Below the pieces are notes generated by a model. The model saw nothing but the letters and a program-made list of their open reading frames with translations, had not been told where the DNA came from and did not search any database. Below are positions 1 through 6,312 of a stretch of 13,338 nt of DNA, piece by piece (positions within the stretch are counted from its first letter, which is position 1; every line of letters starts with the position of its first letter). Origin of the DNA: CAYWFP01 sp964457365 (GTDB lineage Bacteria > Planctomycetota > SZUA-567). Both the position numbers and the translations under genes were made by a program. Location of the stretch: assembly GCA_964457365.1 (NCBI GenBank), contig CAYWFP010000104.1, positions 1 through 13,338 on the forward strand, in the 5' to 3' direction.

Positions 1-1
1 G

Positions 2-955
2 GCGTTCTTCCACGCGCTCGGCTGCGAGGTCGTACTGAGCGGACGCTCGAGCGAGGCGGTGATGCACCGCGGGCTGGAGATCGCCACCGCCGAGTACTGC
101 GCGCCGGTGATCATGAGCCACGGCCACGCGCGCGACCTGCTGGAGAACGGCGGCGTCGATTACCTCTTCGTGCCGCACCTGCTGCGCGAGCCCATCGTGG
201 ACGGTTTCACCGACGCGCACTTCTGCGGCTACGTCCAGGCGCATCCGGGGGTGCTGGCGGCGCTGGGGGACCTGGACCTGGGCGATAAACTCCTGGCGCC
301 GGTGATCCAGCTCAACGAGTCCGCGCGCTACCAGATCGACCGTCTGCACGAGGCGCTCGCGACGCCGCTCGCGGTCGGCCGCGACGCCATCGCCAAGGCG
401 CTGCATGCCGCGCAGGCGGCGCACGCGGCGTTCGGGCAGGAAGCCGGGCGCCTCGGGCGCGACGCCATCGCCTGGACCGAGGCGCACGACAGCATGGCCA
501 TCGTCTGTGTCGGCCGGTCGTACAACACGGTCGACCCGGGGATGAACCTCGACCTGCCGCGCAAGGTCGCGGAACTCGGCTATCCGGTGCTGTACCAGGA
601 CATGCTCCCCGCGGCGGCGGAGGATATCCTGCCCGAGTGGCGCAACATGTACTGGCACTACGGGCAGAAGATCCTCGCCGCGGCAAAATACATCGCCGCG
701 CATCCGCGCCTCTTCGGCGTCTTCTTCACCAACTTCATGTGCGGGCCCGACAGCTACATCCAGACCTACTTCAAGGAGATCATGGGCGGCGCCGGCAAGC
801 CCTACCTCTGCCTCCAGTTCGACGGCCACGGCGCCGACGCGGGCTACCTCACGCGCATCGAGGCCGCGCTCGACAGCTTCCATTCCTACAGCAGGATCCC
901 GCGCCCCGACGAGCGCGCGGTGACCTCCGAGACCGCCGTCGTCGCCGGCACCTAG
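2..955 (+). CDS. DUF2229 (COG3580-type) 2-hydroxyacyl-CoA dehydratase activase-associated protein, 5'-truncated
   Basis: The reading frame is open from base 2, so the gene begins upstream; 317 residues are visible. The GTG/ATG at 59-64 is internal, because the codons before it already read as the family pattern (LGCEVVLSGRSSEAV). Visible hallmarks are a TAEYCAPV motif (Cys at visible residue 33) and a late FMCGPDSY motif (Cys at about 247). A stretch resembling GKPYLxLxxDxHxADAG(V/Y)xTRxEA follows. Proteins of this family accompany, or are fused to, the ATP-driven activase of 2-hydroxyglutaryl-CoA-type dehydratases, which are oxygen-sensitive Fe-S enzymes. The substrate cannot be told, and any activase domain would lie upstream. 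It ends in TAG, and AGGAG of the next gene's Shine-Dalgarno overlaps that stop, so the pair is probably one transcript with coupled translation. Family assignment is firm; exact role is inference. Confidence 0.8.
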   Translation, partial: AFFHALGCEVVLSGRSSEAVMHRGLEIATAEYCAPVIMSHGHARDLLENGGVDYLFVPHLLREPIVDGFTDAHFCGYVQAHPGVLAALGDLDLGDKLLAPVIQLNESARYQIDRLHEALATPLAVGRDAIAKALHAAQAAHAAFGQEAGRLGRDAIAWTEAHDSMAIVCVGRSYNTVDPGMNLDLPRKVAELGYPVLYQDMLPAAAEDILPEWRNMYWHYGQKILAAAKYIAAHPRLFGVFFTNFMCGPDSYIQTYFKEIMGGAGKPYLCLQFDGHGADAGYLTRIEAALDSFHSYSRIPRPDERAVTSETAVVAGT

Positions 956-964
956 GAGATCCGC

Positions 965-2197
965 ATGGCACGTCTGGAAGAACAGAAGGTATCGGGGCCG
1001 GGGCAGGGCCGGACGCTCTTCGTCCCGCCGATGGAGCCCTACTGCGTCGAGACCATGACCGCGGTTTTCCGCTCCATCGGCTACGACACGGTCATCCTCG
1101 TCGAGACCGACGAGACGCTGGCGCTGGGCCTCAAGCACACCGGCGGCGGCGAGTGCGTGCCGTGTCCGACCACCACCGGGGCGCTGATCAAGGCGATGCA
1201 GGACCGCGGCGTGCCGCCGGAGAAGGCGATCTTCTTCATGCCCACCGCCTGCGGGCCGTGCCGCTTCGGTCAGTACGCCAAGCTCGACCAGATCATCTTC
1301 GACAAGCTCGGCTGGAGCGAGATCCGCTTCATGAGCCCCTCGGCCGAGAACGCCTACGATGGGCTGGACATGGGCGTGCGGCAGCGGCTCTGGCACGCGC
1401 TCATTATCGGCGACATCGTGCGCAAGCTCGCCACCCGCACGCGCCCGTACGAGAAAACGCCCGGCGAGACCGACCGCGTGATCCGCCACCACTTCGACAA
1501 GCTCGTCGCCGCTTTCGAGCGGACCGACATCGCGCCGGTGTGCAGGCTGCTCGCCGAGGCGGTGGAGGACGTCAAGCGCATCCCCGTCAGCGGGGCGAAG
1601 AAGCCGCTGGTCGGCATCGTCGGCGAAATCTACGTCCGTTGCGACCCGTTCATCAACGGGCAGCTCATCCGCCGCATCGAGGCCTTGGGCGGCTAGGCCG
1701 CTCTGGCGCCGCTGGGCGAGTGGATCCTCTACACCAACCACCTCCGGAATCTCATCAACGAGGAGAGCGGCCGCGGCATCCGCGCGCTCATCGACCGTGT
1801 CGGCGCGCGGCTGAAGACGCACTACTTCTTCGAGAAGTGGGAGCACAAGTACTACGACATCGCCGAGCCGGTGCTGCACGACCGGCGCGAGTACCCCGTG
1901 GCGGAGGTGATGGAGGAGGGCGCGAAGTACCTGCCGTGGCAGTACGAAGGGGAGGCCATCCTTACGCTGGGGCGCGCGGCGTTCTTCGTGCAGCGTGACG
2001 GGGCCAAGGCCGTGGTCAACGCCAGCCCGATGTTCTGCATGCCCGGCACCATCACCACCAGCATCTTCCCCAAACTCGAGAAGGAGCTCGGGGTGCCGAT
2101 CGTCTGCAATTTTTACGACGGCTCGGGGGATCCGAACAAGTCGCTGGTGCCGGTGATGCACTACCTTTGCGAGAGTATGCGGCCCGCGCCGGTGTGA
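965..2197 (+). pseudogene. COG3581-type 2-hydroxyacyl-CoA dehydratase-like protein, interrupted by an in-frame TAG
   Basis: Starts at ATG 965 behind AGGAGAT, 9 bases after the previous stop. The first 243 residues carry paired-Cys motifs ECVPC (Cys64, Cys67) and ACGPC (Cys96, Cys99), expected Fe-S ligands in the dehydratase superfamily, and GEIYVRCDPFINGQ just before the break. TAG at 1694-1696 then stops the frame. Exactly the same frame continues for another 166 codons to TGA at 2197, and that part is clearly the rest of the family: LAPLGEWILYTN, YFFEKWEHKYYD, a FCMPGT motif (Cys at codon 358) and PIVCNFYDGSGDPN. Full length would be about 410 codons. No indel is needed, so one substitution (for example GAG to TAG; relatives as I recall them carry Glu here) explains it. 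It may be a nonsense mutation, a base-call error in a draft assembly, or UAG read as sense. If it is a real stop, the 243-residue product lacks the C-terminal Cys motif. Confidence 0.75.
1694..1696 (+). other. In-frame TAG inside the COG3581-type gene
   Basis: The codons around it read Gly-Gly-TAG-Ala-Ala-Leu-Ala-Pro. Coding potential is in the same frame on both sides, with no sign of a shift. Downstream restart sites in frame are remote (GTG/ATG codons near 1871-1910) and have no obvious Shine-Dalgarno, so a natural split gene is unlikely at this point. Confidence 0.85.
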
Positions 2198-2215
2198 GGG
2201 GGCGGGCGGATTTTT
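2182..2215 (+). terminator. Possible weak intrinsic terminator of the dehydratase pair
   Basis: GCCCGC (2182-2187) pairs with GCGGGC (2202-2207), and two more G-C pairs form inside after a 1x1 mismatch. Five T follow at 2211-2215 after a GGA spacer. The stem spans the TGA stop at 2195-2197. The T-run is short and offset, so the call is tentative. Confidence 0.4.
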
Positions 2216-2238
2216 CTGGGTTTTCGGGAAAAGTCGGG

Positions 2239-2244
2239 TATACT
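2239..2244 (+). promoter_or_regulatory. Candidate -10 box of the cold-shock gene
   Basis: TATACT is one base from TATAAT and stands out in the GC-rich context. No good -35 is found 16-18 bases upstream (CTGGGT at the 17-base spacing). Transcription starting near 2251 would give a leader of about 140 nt, similar in scale to the long leader known for Escherichia coli cspA. Confidence 0.45.
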
Positions 2245-2267
2245 CAGCGGTTGAGAATCAGTTGAAT

Positions 2268-2375
2268 GCGGCCCGCTCGGGTGACGGGCCGCGCGAATGA
2301 CAAGGCTTTCGTCTCTCGGTGCCGTCGTTCGGAACAAGGTTCGAGAGACGAAAAGCGGCCGCACAGCGATGCGGC
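2268..2375 (+). promoter_or_regulatory. Structured 5' leader of the cold-shock mRNA (three hairpins)
   Basis: Three perfect inverted repeats lie in series before the ribosome site. First, GCGGCCCG/CGGGCCGC (2268-2275 with 2285-2292, 8 bp, 9-nt loop). Second, a 12-bp stem between TTTCGTCTCTCG (2307-2318) and CGAGAGACGAAA (2342-2353), extendable by two more pairs past one bulged A. Third, GCCGCA/TGCGGC (2358-2363 with 2370-2375, 6-nt loop). The last ends 3 bases before AAGGAG (2379-2384). Long folded leaders are a known feature of cold-shock mRNAs, where temperature changes the fold and hence translation. A regulatory role here is inferred from structure and position only. Confidence 0.6.
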
Positions 2376-2391
2376 GCGAAGGAGAAGCGAA

Positions 2392-2595
2392 GTGGCCAAG
2401 GGTAACGTGAAGTGGTTCAGTGACCAGAAGGGTTTCGGCTTTATCATTCCCGAGGATGGCGGACAGGATCTGTTCGTCCATCACTCGAACATCGCGATGG
2501 AAGGCTTCAAGACCCTTCGCGACGGACAGGAAGTCGAATACGACGCCGCCGAGGGCAAGAAAGGGCCGGAAGCGACCAACGTCCGCCCGCTGTAA
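2392..2595 (+). CDS. csp: Cold-shock protein (CspA family, single cold-shock domain)
   Basis: A complete 67-residue protein, the usual length for bacterial Csp. It is a small five-stranded OB-fold that binds single-stranded RNA or DNA and acts as an RNA chaperone in the cytoplasm. The opening AKGNVKWF, RNP1 (KGFGFI, residues 13-18) and RNP2 (DLFVHH, residues 26-31) are intact, followed by DGQEVEY typical of strand 4. The start is GTG at 2392, supported by AAGGAG seven bases upstream and by the family N-terminus; earlier in-frame codons from 2266 do not match the family and fall in the hairpin leader. The gene is monocistronic, with its own -10 box, a folded leader and a strong terminator. Whether it is truly cold-induced cannot be decided from the protein, since many Csp paralogues are constitutive. 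Confidence 0.96.
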   Translation: MAKGNVKWFSDQKGFGFIIPEDGGQDLFVHHSNIAMEGFKTLRDGQEVEYDAAEGKKGPEATNVRPL

Positions 2596-2616
2596 GCCCG
2601 TCTCATGCATCAGGGG

Positions 2617-2647
2617 AGCGCGCGCCGGGAGGTGCGCGCTTTTTTTT
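2617..2647 (+). terminator. Intrinsic terminator of the cold-shock gene
   Basis: AGCGCGC (2617-2623) pairs with GCGCGCT (2634-2640) around a 10-base loop, and a run of eight T (2640-2647) follows at once. It sits 21 bases after the TAA stop. There is no matching A-run on the left, so it serves the plus strand only and not the convergent minus-strand operon. Confidence 0.9.
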
Positions 2648-2672
2648 GGGGCGGTTGAAGACGGGGGGCCCT

Positions 2673-3572
2673 TCAGGCCTCCGCGAGGATCTCCGCGCCG
2701 GCGATGCCGCTCTCGCCGCCGACGGCATAGAAAAGCCAGGTCCTGTCGTCTTCCGTGAAGATGCACGGGTCGCGCAAGGCGTGCACCGTGCCGTGGATCG
2801 CACCCTGGCTCGACGCTGCGATCGGCAGGTCGCCGCCCTCGTAGTCCGCCTCGGCCGCGAGCACCTCCTCCGGGTCGGTCGGCTTCCACTGCGTCCAGTC
2901 GCCCTTCAGGTCCACCCGGCAGCGCTTGATGCGCTCGGGGGTGTCGCCCATGCAGGTGAAGTAGACGAGGAGGCGATCCGCGCGCTTGTCGATCGCGAGG
3001 TGCCGGATGCGGCGCGTCTCGCTCGTATCGCCGGCCTTGGTGCCGATCGCTTCGTCGAAGAACCAGCCGCCCGAGGCGAACGGTTCGATCCCGTCGCGGG
3101 AGCGCACGATCTCGCCGCCCCAGGCGAAGCCGTACCACCGGCCGTCATGGCGAAAGGCGCGCAGGTAGTACGGCGCGAGGATCCGCTGCGGGCTGGTCCA
3201 GCTCAAGCCGTCCTCGCTGAAGGCGACGGCGGTGTTCTGCCCGCCCTCGGCCGGACCGTGAACGTAGGCGCGCAGGCGGCCGTCCTCGACGTGGACGTCG
3301 GGCGAGGCGAGGTGGTGGTGGAAGCACGGAAACTGCGTCAGCGGCATCACCCCCGGCGCGTAGAGCCGCCACGGCCCCGCCAGGTCGTCCGCGGCCGCGA
3401 GGCGGATATAGGTGCCGCCGTGGTGGGCGAAGTAGAGGTAATACTTCCCCAGCGGATTTCGAAGCCACGCCGGCGCGCGGATCAGTGACGGACCGTTGAT
3501 GTTGGCGCCGTCGTCGCCGGAGAGCATCGCCGGCGCGATCAGCGGGTTGGTCGCGAAGCGTTCAATTCTCAT
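2673..3572 (-). CDS. GH43-like five-bladed beta-propeller glycosidase-family protein
   Basis: A 299-residue protein starting at ATG 3572. Motifs fit the GH32/43/62/68-like propeller fold: INGPSLIR (25-32), GKYYLYFAHH (42-51) followed by IRLAAADDLAGPW (56-68), ASPDVHVEDG (89-98), RDPCIF near the C-terminus and a last WLFYAVGGESGIAG strand. Such proteins bind or cleave plant or algal glycans, but several branches, including ones resembling this, have no known activity, so an enzymatic role is unproven. No signal peptide is seen (MRIERFATNP start), so it is probably cytoplasmic. The start overlaps the kinase stop by 11 bases, which suggests translational coupling as the last gene of the minus-strand operon. 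It converges with the cold-shock gene, leaving only 25 bases between its stop and that gene's terminator. Confidence 0.7.
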   Translation of the reverse strand: MRIERFATNPLIAPAMLSGDDGANINGPSLIRAPAWLRNPLGKYYLYFAHHGGTYIRLAAADDLAGPWRLYAPGVMPLTQFPCFHHHLASPDVHVEDGRLRAYVHGPAEGGQNTAVAFSEDGLSWTSPQRILAPYYLRAFRHDGRWYGFAWGGEIVRSRDGIEPFASGGWFFDEAIGTKAGDTSETRRIRHLAIDKRADRLLVYFTCMGDTPERIKRCRVDLKGDWTQWKPTDPEEVLAAEADYEGGDLPIAASSQGAIHGTVHALRDPCIFTEDDRTWLFYAVGGESGIAGAEILAEA

Positions 3573-4494
3573 GCGCGGCCGTCTCCGTTGTCGGCGAGTC
3601 CTCCTGCTGCGCCAGCGGGTGTTCGGCGAGCTTGGCGAGCAACGCCTGCGGCGTGCGCGGGCGCTCGTCGCGGTCCTTCTTCAGAAGCCAGAGGATGATC
3701 TGGCTGGTCATGGCGCCGATGCGCGGGTCGCGCTCGCGCGGCGGTTCGGGTTCGTCGTCGAGATGACGGCGCAGGATCTCGGCGCTCGTCTGGCCGGTGA
3801 ACGGCGGCTGCCCCAGGAGCATGTGGTACCACGCGCAGCCCAGGCCGTACAGATCCGCGCGGATATCGACGTTCGGGTCGCAGCGGATCTGCTCGGGCGA
3901 GGCGTAGGAGGGGCTGCCCTTGATGCACGCCTCGGGCGAGGGGAATGCCACCTCGCGGGCGAGGCCCAGATCGCAGACCTTCACGCCGCCGCCCTGCGCC
4001 AGCAGGATATTGCCCGGCTTGATGTCGCGGTGCACCAGTCCGTTCTCGAACATGTACTGCAGCGCCTCGGCCACCGCGCGGACGATGTGCAGCGCCTCGC
4101 GCTCGGGCAGCCGGCCGCGTTCGAGCCGCGCGAGCTTCTCGGCGGCGGTCTCGCCTTTGACGTATTCCATGACGAAGTAGAAGTACTTCCCGGCGCGCCC
4201 GACGTCGAGGCCGCGGACGATATTCTCGTGGCGCAGGCGGGCGACGTTGCGGGCCTCGTTGAAGAACCGCTCCACCGCGTCCTCGTGGTGCGTCAGGTCG
4301 GGGATCAGCGTCTTGACGGCCACCTCGCGCTCGAAGCGCAGGTCGGTGGCGCGGAAGATCGCGGCCATGCCGCCGCGGCCGATGCGCTCGTGCACCTCGT
4401 AGCCCGGGAACGGTTGTTCCCATAGCGCCGATTCGCGTGCGTCGTCGGCGAGATCCTCCTCGGTGATCTCGTGGTGCGGGGTCGCTTCGTCCAT
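3562..4494 (-). CDS. Hanks-type Ser/Thr protein kinase, soluble
   Basis: A 310-residue protein with a complete kinase domain at about 31-280. Seen in order: glycine loop GRGGMAAIF (39-47), VAVK with Lys61, Glu80 of helix C, catalytic HRDIKPGN (155-162, Asp157 and Asn162), the metal motif as DLG (175-177) rather than DFG, and ASPEQ (198-202) closing the activation segment. All catalytic residues are present, so it should be active on Ser/Thr. DLG is a common variant in bacterial kinases. There is no TM helix, PASTA or other sensor domain; about 30 acidic residues precede the domain and a short polar tail follows. The start ATG 4494 has AAGGAA five bases upstream. It lies 57 bases after the VWA gene and overlaps the propeller gene, so its likely partners are the envelope proteins of the same operon (inference). 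Confidence 0.93.
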   Translation of the reverse strand: MDEATPHHEITEEDLADDARESALWEQPFPGYEVHERIGRGGMAAIFRATDLRFEREVAVKTLIPDLTHHEDAVERFFNEARNVARLRHENIVRGLDVGRAGKYFYFVMEYVKGETAAEKLARLERGRLPEREALHIVRAVAEALQYMFENGLVHRDIKPGNILLAQGGGVKVCDLGLAREVAFPSPEACIKGSPSYASPEQIRCDPNVDIRADLYGLGCAWYHMLLGQPPFTGQTSAEILRRHLDDEPEPPRERDPRIGAMTSQIILWLLKKDRDERPRTPQALLAKLAEHPLAQQEDSPTTETAAHEN

Positions 4495-4551
4495 GTCGGT
4501 TCCTTCATGTCTCGTGCCGGGCGTTGGGCGTCTGCCTTCGCCGCGGGGGGT

Positions 4552-6312
4552 TCAGGGCTTCTCCCACCACTTGCGCTCGACCATCTCGCGGATCCGCGGC
4601 AGGTCGTGTCGCCGGGCCAGTTCGAGGATTTGCGCGCGCAATCGTTCGTTCTGCGGCGCCTCGCCCAGGTCGGCGATCAGCGCGTGCGCCTTGTCCCGCG
4701 CCCACGCGGTGCGGATGTCGCCCAGCGCCGGGTCGGGCGTCGTCGGCGGCGCGCGGAAGAAGAACTCGCGCGGCTCGTCCCCGGCGACGAGCCCGGCGAC
4801 GCGGACGGTGACCACTCCGCCGGGCTTCACCCGCCCCAGCAGCCGCATCGGCGCGCCGCGGTAGAGGTTGCTCAGGACCCGCGGGTAGACGTCGGCCACG
4901 GCCTCGCCGGTGTGGCTGACCACGGTGTTCACCAGCACCGGTTCGTCGTAGGTCCGCAGGAACCGCGCCAGCGCCTCCGGCGCGGCCACCAGCTCGCGCT
5001 CGGCGCGCAGTTCTCCGCGCGAGCGGTAGCTCAGCAGGCTCAGCAGATAGCGGTTGCCGCCCTTGCCGGCGTCGAAGGTGAAGACGGCGTAGTTGTCCCG
5101 CCGCGCGCGGGAGAAGTCGCGGACGATCTGCCGCACGTCGGCCATGCCCTCGGTGGCCTTGCCGTCGGAGAGCAGGAAGACGTTGCACGGCCGCGTCGAG
5201 TCGGGGATGCGCGCGAGGATCAGGCGCGTGGCCTCGAAGACGTCGGTCTGCTTCTGGTCGAGTCGGCGGCGGACGAAACGGTCGAGCGCCTCCGGATCGA
5301 CCTCGTCCGCCGGGCGGAAGCGGTAGTCGGCGAAGTACGGCGCCGCCTCTTCCGCGAAGAGGACCACGTTCCACCGGTCCTCCGGGCGCAGCTTCCGCAG
5401 GTACGCGATCACCGCGTCCTTGAGCGCCCGCAGCTCCTTGTGCGGTACGCTCTGGCTGATGTCGATAAGGAAGAGCACGTCCTTGGGCAGCGTCGCCAGC
5501 CGCGCCTCCGGGCGCGGCCGCAGCGTCAGGCGGAAATACGTCCGCGGCTCGTCGGGCGCGGCGAAGAGCTCGAACGTCGCGGCGATCTCGCCGTCGAGTT
5601 CGGGGTAGCCTCGCGGCGGGCGCTCGCGGACGAGGCGGCGCGTCAGCGGCCCGGCGTCGCTCACGCGCAGCGTCGGCGCGAGAGTCGGCGTGCGGCGCGG
5701 CAGCGCGTGGCCGGGCGGCGTCGGCATCGGCGGCGCGTCGAGTCGTTGCAGGGTCGCTCCGGGGGAGCCCAGGCGCAGGTTGCCGAGCGTGTCCGGATCG
5801 TACCGCCGCGGCAGATCGGGCGCGAAGGCTTCACCGGGGCCGGCCACCCGCCGCCGTATCGCCAGCACCGAGACCGCCGGGTCCAGCGCCGGCGAGAGGG
5901 TATGCGGCGCGGTCGACGCCAGCGGCGAATCGTCCGGTGCGGCGCGCGACTCGGCCCGCGGCAGACGCGCGGTCTCGGGGTGCCAGTCGTGTCCCGGGGC
6001 CGGCACGCCGCCGGGCCGCTCGCCCAGGATCGCGGTCGTCTCGCCGAAGAGCTCGCGCGCGGTGTCGGCGGGGGCGATGTCCTCGGGGCCGGCGCCGGAC
6101 TCGGTCAGGTTGGTCCGCGGCGGCTCCGCCGGCAGCGGTGCGAAATCGACGGAGAAGAAGCGCTGCACCTGCGCGCGGAACGCCGCCACGTCCCAGAGCA
6201 CCACCCACGACGAGGTCAGCACCAGCCCGCCCACCGCCGCCGCGGCCAGCAGCAGCGCGACGGCCGCTTCGTTCCGGTGCGCCGGGCGCGTCTGAGGGGA
6301 GAGCGTCTTCAC
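4552..6312 (-). CDS. Membrane-anchored VWA-domain protein with TonB-like layout
   Basis: A 586-residue protein. The start is GTG at 6312, not further upstream: GTGA overlaps the TPR gene's TGA by 4 bases and GGAGG sits 7 bases before it, while upstream codons lie inside the TPR gene. A basic N-terminus (1-14) precedes one TM helix (about 17-40), so the rest should be periplasmic. A linker (about 58-235) has roughly one proline in five or six residues. The VWA domain (about 278-455) has an intact MIDAS: DISQS (Asp284, Ser286, Ser288), Thr356 in QTDVFEA and Asp383 in LLSDGKATEG. VWA domains bind metal-dependent ligands and usually assemble complexes. A tail of about 125 residues, partly beta-rich and then helical, follows and I do not recognise it. 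It ends in TGA, 57 bases before the kinase. Confidence 0.88.
   Translation of the reverse strand: MKTLSPQTRPAHRNEAAVALLLAAAAVGGLVLTSSWVVLWDVAAFRAQVQRFFSVDFAPLPAEPPRTNLTESGAGPEDIAPADTARELFGETTAILGERPGGVPAPGHDWHPETARLPRAESRAAPDDSPLASTAPHTLSPALDPAVSVLAIRRRVAGPGEAFAPDLPRRYDPDTLGNLRLGSPGATLQRLDAPPMPTPPGHALPRRTPTLAPTLRVSDAGPLTRRLVRERPPRGYPELDGEIAATFELFAAPDEPRTYFRLTLRPRPEARLATLPKDVLFLIDISQSVPHKELRALKDAVIAYLRKLRPEDRWNVVLFAEEAAPYFADYRFRPADEVDPEALDRFVRRRLDQKQTDVFEATRLILARIPDSTRPCNVFLLSDGKATEGMADVRQIVRDFSRARRDNYAVFTFDAGKGGNRYLLSLLSYRSRGELRAERELVAAPEALARFLRTYDEPVLVNTVVSHTGEAVADVYPRVLSNLYRGAPMRLLGRVKPGGVVTVRVAGLVAGDEPREFFFRAPPTTPDPALGDIRTAWARDKAHALIADLGEAPQNERLRAQILELARRHDLPRIREMVERKWWEKP

Noticed and set aside
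637..1998. Plus-strand frame spanning the in-frame TAG, as a possible alternative product or frameshift route
   Set aside because: It is Arg/Ala-rich with no motifs. The family sequence is in one frame before and after the TAG, so no frameshift is needed.
2216..2221. -35 box for the cold-shock promoter
   Set aside because: CTGGGT matches the consensus poorly and no better hexamer is present at 16-18 bases, so only the -10 is reported.
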